A DNA stretch of 64,000 nucleotides from Actinocorallia herbida (GCF_003751225.1 NZ_RJKE01000001.1:3472001-3536000); one strand, 5' to 3'; shown: positions 27,762-37,098, counted from the stretch's first letter. Numbers and translations: made by a program. The notes: generated by a model from the letters alone, not told the origin.

Positions 27762-28367
27762 TCATGCGGGGCCGGACCGGGCGCTCCGGGTGAGGACGCC
27801 GTGCATCATGTCGACCCAGGTGGTGACGAGGGCGTCGTCGTCGATGGGGAAGGGGTCGGTCGACAGCAGGGCGCGGAGGAGACGGGAGGACAGGAGCGCG
27901 CCCAGGCCGACGGACGCGATGGCGTCCGCGCGGTCGGCGGGGACGTCGGCGGAGTCGCGGAGCCAGGAGGAGAACGCCTCGAAGGTGGAGCCGATGAGCT
28001 GGTGAACGGCGTCGCCCACGAGTTCGGGGCGGGATCTCGCCTCGGACGCGACGACGCGGAGCAGTTCGGCTTCGTGGTCGAGCTCGGTGAGCGCGTAGCG
28101 GGCGGTGAGGGTGAGTTCGGTGCGGAGGTCGCCGACGCCGGCGAAGACGTGCCGGATGTCGCGGAGCGCGGAGACACGGTCGAGGTGGCGTTCGATGCCC
28201 GCGGAGAGGACCGCCTCCTTGCTGCGGAAGTGGTGGTAGATGCCGCCCGCGCCCGGCGTCAGGCCCGCGGCGCTCTCGATCTGCGTGATGCTCGTGCCCT
28301 TGTATCCGTTCCGCCCGAAGAGCTCCATCGCGGCGTCGATGATGCGGTCACGGGTTGACGTCGTCAT
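27762..28367 (-). CDS. TetR-family regulator of the ABC1 kinase-P450 pair
   Basis: 201 residues. The N-terminal HTH is clear (RDRIIDAAMELFGRNGYKG, then a GIYHHFRSKEAVL recognition region) with a TetR_C-type ligand domain after it. The ATG at 28367 faces the ABC1 kinase start 52 bases away; a TTGACG/TAAACA promoter (28355-28360 and 28377-28382) for that gene lies across this start codon, so each gene can affect the other. No strong palindrome was found, only a short AAGTA/TACTT inverted pair around 28375-28407. Confidence 0.85.
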   Translation of the reverse strand: MTTSTRDRIIDAAMELFGRNGYKGTSITQIESAAGLTPGAGGIYHHFRSKEAVLSAGIERHLDRVSALRDIRHVFAGVGDLRTELTLTARYALTELDHEAELLRVVASEARSRPELVGDAVHQLIGSTFEAFSSWLRDSADVPADRADAIASVGLGALLSSRLLRALLSTDPFPIDDDALVTTWVDMMHGVLTRSARSGPA

Positions 28368-28419
28368 GGTCCTAAGTAAACACTGAGGAGGCCAAAGAAG
28401 CTACTTTCTGGGGGCCGGG

Positions 28420-29808
28420 ATGGCTGAACGGAAAGATCAGGGAAGGCCGTCCGGCGGACGGATCGCGCGCACCGCCCCGCTGGTCGGGCTCGCGGGCCGG
28501 ACCGCCGCCGAGTCGGTGGTCGCCGCGTTGCGCGGCAAGGCCCGCAAGCGGGAGTTCCACGAGAAGGCCGCCGAGCGGTACGCCGAACGGCTCGGCCGTG
28601 CCAAGGGCGTCCTGATGAAGGCGGGGCAGATCATGTCGTTCGTCGGCTTCGCCGTGGACGACGAAAATCTCTCGGTCTACCAGCGCGCGCTGGCACGCCT
28701 TCAGGATGACGCCCCGCCCATGCCGTTCGAGATGGCCGCGGAGATGGTCGAGTCGGAGCTGGGCGCCCCGCCCGGTGAGCTGTTCGCGAGTTTCGACCCC
28801 GCGCCGATCGCCGCCGCGTCGATCGGGCAGGTCCACCGGGCGGTCACCCGCGACGGCCGGCAGGTGGCCGTCAAGGTGCAGTATCCGGGCGTCGAGCAGG
28901 CGATCCGCGCCGACCTGGCCAACACCGAACTGCTCGCCACGTTCTTCCAGATCGGCCGCGGCATGGTCTCCGGGCTCACCCGCCTGGACGTCCGGGCGGC
29001 GGCCGCCGAGATCGCCGACCGGATCGGCGAGGAGATCGACTACCTCAACGAGGCGCAGAACCAGCGGGAGTTCGGCGACCGGTACCGGGGCCACCCGTTC
29101 GTGCGCATCCCCGGGGTGCTGCCGGAGCTCTCGACGCGGCGCGTCCTCACCATGGAGTACGCCGAGGGGCTGCGCTACCGGCAGGCCGTCGACGCACCGC
29201 AGGAGCTGCGGGACCGCTGGGGCGAGGCGATCTTCCGGTTCACCCTCGGCAACATCCGACGGTTCCATCTGTTCCACGCCGATCCGCACCCGGGCAACTT
29301 CCTCTTCCACCCCGACGGCACCGTGACGTTCCTGGACTTCGGCTGCGTCAAGCGGTTCAGCGCCCACCGGGTCGGGTTCCTGGTCGCCGTCTCCGAGGCC
29401 GCGGTGGCCGGCGACGCCCGCGCGATGATGGACCTGCACCTCGCCGAGGGGTTCTTCGACCCCGCCGACGCGCCGTCCCCCGAAGTCGTGCTCGGCTGGT
29501 GGCGGAGCAGCCTCGCGGCCTGGACGGAGCCGCAGCCCTACAGGTTCACCCCCGAGAACACGAGCCGCACCGCGGCCACCGAGTTCAGCCTCACCGGCCC
29601 GTACTCGGAGTACCTGCGCCGCTGGAACGCCGATCCCGGCATGACCATGCTGACCCGGATCCAGCTCGGCATGGCCGCGGTGCTGGGAGGACTGCGCGCC
29701 GAGGGGGAATGGGAGCTGATCCGCCGGGAGTGGGACCGCGACGCGCCGCCCGGCACCGCGCTCGGCGAACTCGACAAGCCGTTCTGGGGAGGCGTCGGTG
29801 TCGGCTGA
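28420..29808 (+). CDS. ABC1/AarF/UbiB-family atypical kinase
   Basis: 462 residues. Family hallmarks are all present: the KxGQ motif (KAGQ, residues 67-70), the alanine-rich loop PIAAASIGQVHRA in place of a Gly-rich loop, the VAVKVQYPGV lysine, DPHPGN (~288) and the metal-binding FLDFG (~305). Proteins of this family work in quinone and isoprenoid lipid metabolism in many organisms, as ATPases more than protein kinases. The gene overlaps the downstream P450 by 11 bases, so translation is coupled. Its regulator is the divergent TetR gene. Confidence 0.9.
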   Translation: MAERKDQGRPSGGRIARTAPLVGLAGRTAAESVVAALRGKARKREFHEKAAERYAERLGRAKGVLMKAGQIMSFVGFAVDDENLSVYQRALARLQDDAPPMPFEMAAEMVESELGAPPGELFASFDPAPIAAASIGQVHRAVTRDGRQVAVKVQYPGVEQAIRADLANTELLATFFQIGRGMVSGLTRLDVRAAAAEIADRIGEEIDYLNEAQNQREFGDRYRGHPFVRIPGVLPELSTRRVLTMEYAEGLRYRQAVDAPQELRDRWGEAIFRFTLGNIRRFHLFHADPHPGNFLFHPDGTVTFLDFGCVKRFSAHRVGFLVAVSEAAVAGDARAMMDLHLAEGFFDPADAPSPEVVLGWWRSSLAAWTEPQPYRFTPENTSRTAATEFSLTGPYSEYLRRWNADPGMTMLTRIQLGMAAVLGGLRAEGEWELIRREWDRDAPPGTALGELDKPFWGGVGVG

Positions 29809-30880
29809 AGCGGCGACGCGCGAGGCGGTCCGCTGGGACGCGGCGACGGGCACCTGGCTCGTCTCGGGTCATGCAGAGGCGGCCGCGGTGCTGCGCGGCC
29901 AGGGCTGGAGCAGCGACCCGCGCCGCCTGCCCGGCGCCCCGCCCGAGATGGCCGAGCTGCCGCCGGGGAACCTCCTGTTCACCGACCCGCCCGACCACAC
30001 CCGGATGCGGCGGCTGCTCGGCCCCGCGTTCACCCCGCGCGCGCTGGAGCCGCTCCGGCCGCGGATCGCCCAGATCGTCGACGCGGCCCTCACCGGCCTC
30101 GACGACGAGGCCGACCTGCTGCGCGACGTCGCCTATCTCATCCCGGTCGCGGTGATCGCCGAACTGCTCGACGTCGGCGCGGACGGCGCGGAACTGCTCC
30201 TGGAGCTGACGCCCGAGCTCGTCCGGATGCTGGAGATCGACGCCGACGGCGAGGCGATCGTCGCGTCCTCGGCGGCGGCGACCGATCTCGTCATGTTCCT
30301 CACCCCGCTGCTCGCCGAGCGGCGGGGCAGGCCCGGCGACGACTTCATCAGCGCGATGCTCGCCGTCCCGGACGGGCTCGATCCGGCCGAGATCGCGGGC
30401 ACCTGCGTCCTCCTGCTCGCCGCCGGACACGAGACGACGGCCCACCTCATCGCGAACGCGGCCCTCGCCCTGCTGAGCGACCCGGCGCAGATCCCGCACC
30501 TGCTCGCCGACCCGGCCCGGGCCGTCGAGGAGTTCCTGCGGGTCGAGGCCCCGATCGCGCGCGCCGTGCGCGTCGCCACCCGCGACCACGAGCTCGGCGG
30601 CCACCGCGTCGAGGCGGGCCAGGCCGTCCAGCTCCTGCTGCGCGAGGCGAACCGGGCCGGACTCCCGCTCGACCTCACCCGCGACCCGCTCCCGCACCTG
30701 GCCTTCGGCTCCGGCGCGCACTACTGCCTCGGCCAGGGCCTCGCCCGGATGGAGGCCGTCGAGACCCTGCCCCGCCTCTTCACCAGGTTCCCCGAGCTGC
30801 GCCTCATCTCCTCGACCCGGCGCGTCTCCGCCACCTTCCACGCCCTGGCCGACCTGCGCGTCGCGGGTCTGACCCCCTGA
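29798..30880 (+). CDS. Cytochrome P450
   Basis: 360 residues, about 40 shorter than typical bacterial P450s; the N-terminal beta region is reduced. The oxygen-binding I-helix has GHETT, the K-helix has EFLR (ExxR) and the heme loop is FGSGAHYCLGQGLAR with the heme-ligand Cys at 310. HTRMRRLLGPAFTP is the typical C-helix pattern. The GTG start at 29798 overlaps the ABC1 kinase stop. No ferredoxin or reductase gene is adjacent. The pairing suggests oxidation of a lipid or isoprenoid (inference). Confidence 0.92.
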   Translation: MSAEAATREAVRWDAATGTWLVSGHAEAAAVLRGQGWSSDPRRLPGAPPEMAELPPGNLLFTDPPDHTRMRRLLGPAFTPRALEPLRPRIAQIVDAALTGLDDEADLLRDVAYLIPVAVIAELLDVGADGAELLLELTPELVRMLEIDADGEAIVASSAAATDLVMFLTPLLAERRGRPGDDFISAMLAVPDGLDPAEIAGTCVLLLAAGHETTAHLIANAALALLSDPAQIPHLLADPARAVEEFLRVEAPIARAVRVATRDHELGGHRVEAGQAVQLLLREANRAGLPLDLTRDPLPHLAFGSGAHYCLGQGLARMEAVETLPRLFTRFPELRLISSTRRVSATFHALADLRVAGLTP

Positions 30881-30884
30881 CGCG

Positions 30885-30923
30885 GAGGTTCCGCGCCCGT
30901 CGGAGAGACGGGCGCGGAACCTC
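30885..30923. terminator. Bidirectional terminator between P450 and araB
   Basis: A perfect 17-bp stem (30885-30901 with 30907-30923; left arm begins GAGGTTCCGCGCCCG) has a five-base loop GGAGA. Confidence 0.85.
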
Positions 30924-30926
30924 GTG

Positions 30927-32567
30927 TCAGCGCGCGGCGTTGCGGATCGCGCGGAGCCGGTGAAGGGGCCCGTTCGGGGGCCCGAAGTGGTCGTGGAGCT
31001 CGGTGTAGAGGGCGTAGAGCGGGTCGTAGGCGTCGGCGCGGGCCGGGTCGGGGAGATAGGCGTTCCGCCGGATCTTGCCCATCGCGGTGGACGCCGTGCG
31101 GAGGTCGGGGTGGGCGCCCGCGGCGACGGCGGCGTGGATGGCCGAGCCGAGGGCCGGGCCCTGGGGTGAGTCCAGGGTGGAGAGGGGACGGCAGGTGATG
31201 TCGGCGTAGAGCTGCATGAGGAACGGGCTGCGCAGCAGGCCGCCCGCGACGACGAGTTCGGTCACCGGGACCCCGGCCCGCTCGAACGCGTCGATGATGG
31301 TGCGGGTGCCGAACGCGGTGGCCTCCAACAGCGCGCGGTAGACGTCCTCGGGACGGGTCGCGAGCGTGGTGCCGATGAGCACGCCCGACAGATCGTGGTC
31401 GACGAGGATCGAGCGGTTCCCGTTGTGCCAGTCGAGCGCGACGAGCCCGTGCGCGCCGACGGCCTGGGCCGCCGCCTTCTCGGTGAGCAGCTCGTGCCCG
31501 GACAGCCCGCGCTCCCGCGCCTCCTCGACGTACCCGGGTGGGAGGCCGCAGCTCAGATACCAGGCGAAGATGTCGCCGACACCCGACTGGCCCGCCTCGT
31601 ACCCCCACAGGCCGGGCACGATCCCGTCCCGCACGACCCCGCACATGCCCGGCACCTCGCCGAGCACCGCGGAGTTCATGACGTGGCAGGTGCTCGTGCC
31701 CATGACCATGAGCATCTGGCCGGGATCGACCGCGCGCGCCGCGGCCGCCGTGACGTGCGCGTCGACGTTGCCGATCGCGACCGCGATCCCCTCCGGCAGC
31801 CCGGTCAGCGCGGCCCCCTCGGCGCTCAGCCCGCCCGCCCGCTCGCCCGCCCGGCTCAGCGGATGGTCGAGCTTGCCCAGCAGCGCCGAGAAGCCCGGCG
31901 CCAGCGCGTCCAGATACTCCGCCGACGGGTATCCGTCCTGGTAGACGCCCTTGTAGCCCGCCGCGCAGAGGTTGCGGCTCTCGTGCCCGGTGAGCTGCCA
32001 GATGATCCAGTCCGCGGCCTCGATCCAGCGATCGGCGCGGGCGAACGCGTCGGGATCCTCCTCGAACACCTGGAGCGCCTTCGCGAACTGCCACTCGCTG
32101 GAGATCTTCCCGCCGTAGCGGGCGAGCCAGGGTTCGCCGCGCTCGGCGGCGAGCGCGTTGACCCGGTCGGCCTGGCCCTGCGCGGCGTGGTGCTTCCACA
32201 GCTTCGGGTACGCGTGCGGCCGGTCGGCCAGGTCGTCGAGCTCGCAGAGCGGCGTGCCGTCCGCGAGCGCGGGCAGGACCGTGCACGCGGTGAAGTCCGT
32301 GCCGATCCCGATGACCTGATCCGGCCGAACTCCCGCGTCCCGCAGCGCCGCGGGGACCGTCTCGCGCAGCACCCGCCGCCAGTCCTCGGGCACCTGGAGC
32401 GCCCACGAGTCGCCGAGCGGAACACCGGACGGCAGCCGCTGCTCGACGACCCCGTGGGGGTAGTCGAACACGGCCGTGCCCAGCTCCGCGCCGGTCTCCA
32501 CCGACACCACGACCGCGCGTCCGGAGAGTGTTCCGTAGTCGACGCCGATCACTACCCGCTCGTTCAC
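30927..32567 (-). CDS. araB: L-ribulokinase
   Basis: 546 residues of the FGGY kinase family. The N-terminus VIGVDYGTLSGRAVVV is the AraB-type phosphate-1 motif; later GIGTDFTACTVLP, GNVDAHVT and VAGGLLRSPFLMQLYAD fit the family. It phosphorylates L-ribulose to L-ribulose 5-phosphate, the second step of arabinose use. GTG 32567 was chosen because GAGGAG lies eight bases upstream and the conserved motif starts at once. It is transcribed away from araR and the rest of the operon, from its own promoter with an operator over the -10. Confidence 0.93.
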   Translation of the reverse strand: MNERVVIGVDYGTLSGRAVVVSVETGAELGTAVFDYPHGVVEQRLPSGVPLGDSWALQVPEDWRRVLRETVPAALRDAGVRPDQVIGIGTDFTACTVLPALADGTPLCELDDLADRPHAYPKLWKHHAAQGQADRVNALAAERGEPWLARYGGKISSEWQFAKALQVFEEDPDAFARADRWIEAADWIIWQLTGHESRNLCAAGYKGVYQDGYPSAEYLDALAPGFSALLGKLDHPLSRAGERAGGLSAEGAALTGLPEGIAVAIGNVDAHVTAAAARAVDPGQMLMVMGTSTCHVMNSAVLGEVPGMCGVVRDGIVPGLWGYEAGQSGVGDIFAWYLSCGLPPGYVEEARERGLSGHELLTEKAAAQAVGAHGLVALDWHNGNRSILVDHDLSGVLIGTTLATRPEDVYRALLEATAFGTRTIIDAFERAGVPVTELVVAGGLLRSPFLMQLYADITCRPLSTLDSPQGPALGSAIHAAVAAGAHPDLRTASTAMGKIRRNAYLPDPARADAYDPLYALYTELHDHFGPPNGPLHRLRAIRNAAR

Positions 32568-32602
32568 CTGAAGGCTCCTCGTCGCCGGGGGTCGGGGCAA
32601 GA

Positions 32603-32631
32603 TTGTTAGCGGTATCACCGAAATGCGTCAA
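32603..32631 (-). promoter_or_regulatory. araB promoter with overlapping LacI-type operator
   Basis: On the minus strand TTGACG (32631-32626), a 17-base spacer, and TAACAA (32608-32603). The operator TGTTAGCGGTATCA (32604-32617) covers the -10, which gives simple repression. Confidence 0.7.
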
Positions 32632-32666
32632 TGGTCACGCAGCAGAAACCGGCCAGCGGCGAGGTA

Positions 32667-32695
32667 TTGACACGACGTCCGGTTATCGCAAACAT
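32667..32695 (+). promoter_or_regulatory. araR promoter with overlapping operator
   Basis: TTGACA (32667-32672) is followed after 17 bases by a weak -10, AAACAT (32690-32695). GGTTATCGCAAACA (32681-32694), the reverse of TGTTTGCGATAACC, is an operator variant lying over the spacer and -10, which suggests autoregulation. Confidence 0.55.
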
Positions 32696-32734
32696 TCGTG
32701 ACACACGCCACACCGACCCGCGAAGGGAGGCGAG

Positions 32735-33769
32735 ATGGAAGAGGCGAAGCGTTCCGGCGGCGTCCGTCGTCCGGTGGTGATGGAGGACGTCGCGGAGCGC
32801 GCCGGCGTCTCGGCCATGACCGTCTCCCGCGTCCTCAACACGCCGGAGAAGGTGCGGCCCGCGACCCGGGCCCGCGTCCTCGCCGCCGTGCAGGAACTCG
32901 ACTACCGTCCGAACGCCGCGGCGCGGGTCCTCGCGACCGGACGCTCCGGCATGCTCGGCGTCGTCAGCTTCGACACCACCCTCTACGGCCCCGCCTCGAC
33001 CCTCTACGGGATCGAGCGCGCGGCCCGCGAGCACGACTACCTCATCAGCATCGTCAGCCTCAGCGCGCTCAACCGCCGCACCATCGGCGAGGGCGTGGAC
33101 CGGCTCCGCGGCCAGAACGTCGACGGCATCATCATCGTCGCGCCGCACGAGTCGGCCGCCGAGGGGCTGCGCGATCTGCCCCCCGAGCTGCCGATCGTGG
33201 TGGTGGGCGCGGCCGACGAACTGCCGTGCCCGCTCGTCTCGGTCGACCAGTACGCCGGGGCGGCCCGCGCCACCCGGCATCTGCTGAGCCTCGGCCACGA
33301 GACGGTCTGGCATCTCGCGGGCCCGTCCGACTGGGTCGACGCGCACGCCCGCTTCGTCGGCTGGCGCGAGACCCTGGAAGCCGAGGGACGCGAGATCCCC
33401 GACGTCCTGTTCGGCGACTGGTCGGCGCACTCCGGCTACCGGCTGGGCCGCCAGATCGCCGACGTCCCCGACCTGACCGCGGTCTTCGCCGCGAACGACT
33501 CCATGGCCCTCGGCCTGCTGCGCGCGCTGCGCGAGGCGGGCCGCCGGGTTCCGGGGGAGGTGAGCGTCGTCGGCTTCGACGATGTTCCCGAGGCCCCCTA
33601 CTTCTCCCCGCCCCTCACCACGGTCCGCCAGAATTTCGGCGAAGTGGGCAGCCGTGCCCTCGCGATGATGCTCGACCGCATCGGCGGGTCCGCCGCCGAC
33701 GCACCCCGCCGAAGAGGCGTCGTCGAACCGGAACTCGTCGTCCGCGAAAGCACCGGCGCCCGCCACTAG
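32735..33769 (+). CDS. LacI-family repressor of the arabinose locus
   Basis: 344 residues. The LacI-type HTH begins MEDVAERAGVSAMTVSRVLN and includes a YRPNAAARVLATGRSG hinge. The periplasmic-binding-like domain runs from ~70 to 335 (NVDGIIIVAPHE, ND-SMALGLLRAL, VVGFDDVPEAPYFSPPLTT). It functions as AraR by position: divergent from araB and directly upstream of araD-araA-ABC. Three matching operator-like sites (32604, 32681, 33813) support this. This is a LacI-type regulator, unlike the GntR/LacI hybrid AraR of Bacillus. Confidence 0.88.
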   Translation: MEEAKRSGGVRRPVVMEDVAERAGVSAMTVSRVLNTPEKVRPATRARVLAAVQELDYRPNAAARVLATGRSGMLGVVSFDTTLYGPASTLYGIERAAREHDYLISIVSLSALNRRTIGEGVDRLRGQNVDGIIIVAPHESAAEGLRDLPPELPIVVVGAADELPCPLVSVDQYAGAARATRHLLSLGHETVWHLAGPSDWVDAHARFVGWRETLEAEGREIPDVLFGDWSAHSGYRLGRQIADVPDLTAVFAANDSMALGLLRALREAGRRVPGEVSVVGFDDVPEAPYFSPPLTTVRQNFGEVGSRALAMMLDRIGGSAADAPRRRGVVEPELVVRESTGARH

Positions 33770-33812
33770 ACCATTCCCGGACCACCCTCGGGTGGCCCTT
33801 CCGGCCCTGAAA

Positions 33813-33826
33813 TGTTAACGCTAACA
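33813..33826. promoter_or_regulatory. LacI-type operator upstream of araD
   Basis: TGTTAACGCTAACA is near-perfectly palindromic and is the best of three related sites in the locus. It lies 13 bases before the TTG start of araD, so the repressor would block the araDA-transporter operon. Confidence 0.8.
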
Positions 33827-33839
33827 CTTCGAGGTTCCC

Positions 33840-34496
33840 TTGAACGCGACAGATCACGCCCAGCTGCGCAGCGCGCTGGTGGACCTCCACCGGCTGCTGG
33901 TCGACTCGGCGCTCGTCGTCTGGACGGCGGGCAACGTCTCCGCCCGGACGGACGACGGCCACTTCCTCATCAAGCCGAGCGGCGTCCCCTACGACCGGCT
34001 CACCCCGGAGTCGATGGTGCTCTGCGACCCGGACGGAAACCCCGTCGGGCCGGGCTTGAAGCCGTCGAGCGACGTGTTCGCGCACGCCTACGTCTACCGG
34101 CACCGCCCGGACGTCGGGGGAGTGGTGCACACCCATTCCACCTACGCGACGGCCTGGGCGGCGCGCGACGAGGCGATCCCCTGCGTCCTGACGGCGATGG
34201 CCGACGAGTTCGGCGGGGAGATCCCGGTCGGCCCGTTCGCCCTCATCGGCGGCGAGGACATCGGCAAGGGCGTGGTGGACACCCTCGAAGGCAGCCGGAG
34301 CCCCGCGGTGCTGATGCGCAACCACGGGGTCTTCACGATCGGTGCTTCGGCCCGCTCCGCGGTGAAGGCGGCGGTGATGTGCGAGGACGTCGCCAGGACC
34401 GTGCACATCTCCCGGCAGCTCGGCGCGCCGCTGCCGATCCCCCAGTCCGAGATCGACTCCCTCTACGACCGCTACCAGAACGTCTACGGCCAGTGA
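33840..34496 (+). CDS. araD: L-ribulose-5-phosphate 4-epimerase
   Basis: 218 residues of the class II aldolase/adducin family. The substrate and zinc motifs are clear: [12 protein letters not shown], a [10 protein letters not shown] pair of zinc histidines, and RNHGVF. It converts L-ribulose 5-phosphate to D-xylulose 5-phosphate for the pentose phosphate pathway. The TTG start at 33840 is preceded by GAGG and by the operator. araA follows 26 bases later. The length matches the family (about 220-230). Confidence 0.93.
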   Translation: MNATDHAQLRSALVDLHRLLVDSALVVWTAGNVSARTDDGHFLIKPSGVPYDRLTPESMVLCDPDGNPVGPGLKPSSDVFAHAYVYRHRPDVGGVVHTHSTYATAWAARDEAIPCVLTAMADEFGGEIPVGPFALIGGEDIGKGVVDTLEGSRSPAVLMRNHGVFTIGASARSAVKAAVMCEDVARTVHISRQLGAPLPIPQSEIDSLYDRYQNVYGQ

Positions 34497-34522
34497 CCGG
34501 CCGCCCCCCGAAGGAGTTCCCG

Positions 34523-36007
34523 ATGCGTGAAGTGTGGTTCCTGACCGGCAGCCAGGGACTCTACGGCGAGGACACGCTCCGGCAGGTCGCCGAGCAGTCC
34601 CGGGAGATCTCCGACCGGCTGGCCGAGGGGCTGCCCGTCCGCGTGAAATGGCTCCCGGTGCTGACCGACGCGTCGGCGATCCGCCGGGTCTGCCTGGAGG
34701 CCAACGCCGACGACTCGTGCGTCGGCCTCATCGCGTGGATGCACACCTTCTCCCCGGCCAAGATGTGGATCGCCGGCCTGGACGCGCTGTCCAAGCCGCT
34801 GCTGCACCTGCACACCCAGGCGAACGTCGCGCTGCCGTGGGCGACGATCGACATGGACTTCATGAACCTCAACCAGGCCGCGCACGGCGACCGCGAGTTC
34901 GGGTTCATCCAGACGCGGCTCGGGGTGGCCCGCAAGACCGTCGCCGGGCACGTGTCGGACCCGTCGGTGGCCGTCCGCGTCGCCGCCTGGGCGCGGGCCG
35001 CGACGGGCGCCGCGGAACTGCGCACGCTCAGGCTGGCGCGGTTCGGCGACAACATGCGGGACGTCGCGGTGACGGAGGGCGACAAGGTCGAGGCCCAGCT
35101 CAGGTTCGGCGTCTCGGTCAACACCTACGGCGTCAACGACCTGGTGGACGTGGTCGACCAGGTCCCAGACGCCGACATCGACGCGCTGGCCGCCGAGTAC
35201 GAGGACGCCTACGACGTCGTCCCCGAACTCCGCAAGGGCGGCGAACGGCACGCGTCCCTGCGCTACGGCGCCCGGATCGAACTCGGTCTCAGGGCCTTCC
35301 TCACCGACGGCGGCTTCGGCGCCTTCACCACCAACTTCGAGGACCTCGGCGGCCTCCGCCAGCTCCCCGGCCTCGCCGTCCAGCGGCTCATGGCCGACGG
35401 CTACGGCTTCGGCGGCGAGGGCGACTGGAAGACCGCCACCCTGCTCCGCACCCTCAAGACCGCCGCCGCGGGACTCCCGGGCGGCACCTCCTTCATGGAG
35501 GACTACACCTACCACCTCGCCCCGGACGAGCAGGTCATCCTGGGCGCGCACATGCTGGAGGTCTGCCCGACGATCGCGTCGGGCCGGCCCTCCCTGGAGA
35601 TCCATCCTCTCGGCATCGGGGGCCGGGAGGATCCGGTGCGGCTCGTCTTCGACGCCGAGCCGGGCCCCGCCCACGTCGTCGGCCTCGCCGACATGGGCGA
35701 CCGGTTCCGGCTCGTCGCCAACGAGATCGAGGTCGTGCGGCCGCTCGCGCCGCTGCCGAAGCTGCCCGTCGCGCGGGCGGTCTGGAAGCCGCTGCCCGAC
35801 CTCGCGACCTCGGCCGAGGCGTGGATCACCGCGGGCGCGCCGCACCACACCGTGTACACCGCGGCGCTCGGCGCCGCCGAACTCGAGGACTTCGCCGAGA
35901 TCGCCGGAGTCGAGCTGCTGACCATCGACGCGGCCACCGAAATGCGCCGCTTCACCCGCGAGATCCGCTGGAACCAGGCCTACTACCGCCTGGCCCAGGG
36001 GTTCTGA
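34523..36007 (+). CDS. araA: L-arabinose isomerase
   Basis: 494 residues, the usual length. The N-terminus [17 protein letters not shown] and the internal [21 protein letters not shown] and MEDYTYHL segments are the AraA signatures, holding the metal-binding Glu and His residues. It interconverts L-arabinose and L-ribulose. ATG 34523 follows AAGGAG. It sits between araD and the sugar-binding protein gene, as part of the operon starting at araD. Confidence 0.96.
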   Translation: MREVWFLTGSQGLYGEDTLRQVAEQSREISDRLAEGLPVRVKWLPVLTDASAIRRVCLEANADDSCVGLIAWMHTFSPAKMWIAGLDALSKPLLHLHTQANVALPWATIDMDFMNLNQAAHGDREFGFIQTRLGVARKTVAGHVSDPSVAVRVAAWARAATGAAELRTLRLARFGDNMRDVAVTEGDKVEAQLRFGVSVNTYGVNDLVDVVDQVPDADIDALAAEYEDAYDVVPELRKGGERHASLRYGARIELGLRAFLTDGGFGAFTTNFEDLGGLRQLPGLAVQRLMADGYGFGGEGDWKTATLLRTLKTAAAGLPGGTSFMEDYTYHLAPDEQVILGAHMLEVCPTIASGRPSLEIHPLGIGGREDPVRLVFDAEPGPAHVVGLADMGDRFRLVANEIEVVRPLAPLPKLPVARAVWKPLPDLATSAEAWITAGAPHHTVYTAALGAAELEDFAEIAGVELLTIDAATEMRRFTREIRWNQAYYRLAQGF

Positions 36008-36036
36008 CGGGTCCCACCCCTCTCACCCCCACCCCG

Positions 36037-36054
36037 GATCGGCACCCGCCGATC
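36037..36054 (+). repeat. Small hairpin between araA and the binding-protein gene
   Basis: GATCGGC and GCCGATC with an ACCC loop, 25 bases before the binding-protein start. It may protect or pace the downstream message; it is too short to be called a terminator. Confidence 0.3.
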
Positions 36055-36078
36055 ATCCCCCCGGAAAGAAGGAATCCC

Positions 36079-37050
36079 ATGTTCAAGCGCCTTGTCCTCG
36101 CGGTCGCGGGCGCCTCGCTGGCGCTCACCTCGCTGACCGCCTGCGGTGGCTCCGACGACACCGGATCCGGCTCCGACGCGCTCGTCCTCGGCTTCTCCCA
36201 GGTCGGCGCCGAGTCCGGCTGGCGAACGGCCAACACCCTGTCCATCCAGGAGTCGGCGAAGTCCGCGGGCGTGGAGCTGAAGTTCTCCGACGCCCAGCAG
36301 AAGCAGGAGAACCAGATCGCGGCGATCCGGTCCTTCATCAAGCAGAAGGTCGACGTCATCGGCTTCTCCCCGGTCGTGGTGACCGGCTGGGACGCCGTGC
36401 TCAAGGAGGCCAAGGCCGCGGACATCCCGGTCGTCCTCACCGACCGCGCGGTCGACTCCGACCCGTCCCTGTACGTGACGTTCCTCGGCTCGGACTTCGT
36501 CGAGGAGGGCCAGAAGGCCGGCCAGTGGCTGGTCGACGAGTACGAGGACGCCAAGGAGCCGGTGAACATCATCCAGCTGGAGGGCACGGTCGGCTCCGCC
36601 CCGGCGATCGACCGCAAGAAGGGCTTCGAGGACACGATCGCGGCGAACCCGAACCTCAAAGTGGTCGCGTCGCAGTCCGGCGACTTCACCCGCGCCAAGG
36701 GCAAGGAGGTCATGCAGGCCCTGCTCAAGGCGAACAAGGACGTCGACGTGCTCTTCGCGCACAACGACGACATGGGCCTCGGCGCCCTGCAGGCCATCGA
36801 GGAGGCCGGCCTCAAGCCCGGTGAGGACATCAAGATCGTCACCATCGACGCGGTCAAGGACGGCATGCAGGCCCTGGCCGACGGCAAGTTCAACTTCATC
36901 GTCGAGTGCTCCCCGCTGCTGGGCGACCAGCTGATGGAGGTCGCCAAGAAGGTCGACGCGGGCGAGACCGTGGAGAAGCGGATCATCACCGTCGAGACCG
37001 TCTTCGACCAGGCCGCCGCCAAGGAGGCCCTCCCCAACCGCAAGTACTGA
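36079..37050 (+). CDS. Sugar ABC transporter substrate-binding lipoprotein (YtfQ-like)
   Basis: 323 residues. The signal peptide ends in a lipobox around SLTAC (Cys ~23). The mature part, starting LVLGFSQVGAESGWRTANT, closely follows Escherichia coli YtfQ (galactofuranose-binding): FSPVVVTGWDAVLKEAK, LEGTVGSAPAIDRKKGFED, SQSGDFTRAKGKEVMQALL and AHNDDMGLGALQAIEEAGL are all recognisable. YtfQ binds furanose sugars; since L-arabinofuranose has the same ring stereochemistry as D-galactofuranose, L-arabinofuranose is a likely ligand here given the ara genes (inference). GGAA-rich ribosome-binding site upstream of ATG 36079. Confidence 0.9.
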   Translation: MFKRLVLAVAGASLALTSLTACGGSDDTGSGSDALVLGFSQVGAESGWRTANTLSIQESAKSAGVELKFSDAQQKQENQIAAIRSFIKQKVDVIGFSPVVVTGWDAVLKEAKAADIPVVLTDRAVDSDPSLYVTFLGSDFVEEGQKAGQWLVDEYEDAKEPVNIIQLEGTVGSAPAIDRKKGFEDTIAANPNLKVVASQSGDFTRAKGKEVMQALLKANKDVDVLFAHNDDMGLGALQAIEEAGLKPGEDIKIVTIDAVKDGMQALADGKFNFIVECSPLLGDQLMEVAKKVDAGETVEKRIITVETVFDQAAAKEALPNRKY

Positions 37051-37060
37051 CCCATCCCGT

Positions 37061-37098
37061 GCGCCCGCCGGGACCGCGACCGCGGTCCCGGCGGGCGC
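37061..37098 (+). terminator. Intra-operon attenuating hairpin after the binding-protein gene
   Basis: A perfect 17-bp stem (37061-37077 with 37082-37098; left arm begins GCGCCCGCCGGGACC) closes a GACC loop. Its place between the binding protein and ATPase genes suits partial termination or 3' protection, giving more binding protein than transporter core. Confidence 0.7.

Noticed and set aside
32660-32710. Possible ECF41 promoter (TGTCACG with CGTC) on the minus strand upstream of araR
   Set aside because: Spacing is 19 bases, no gene starts near it in that direction, and the bases are better explained as the araR operator and promoter.
33812-34522. In-frame extension of araA across araD
   Set aside because: The araD frame carries all epimerase motifs, and araA has its own AAGGAG and family-typical N-terminus at 34523.
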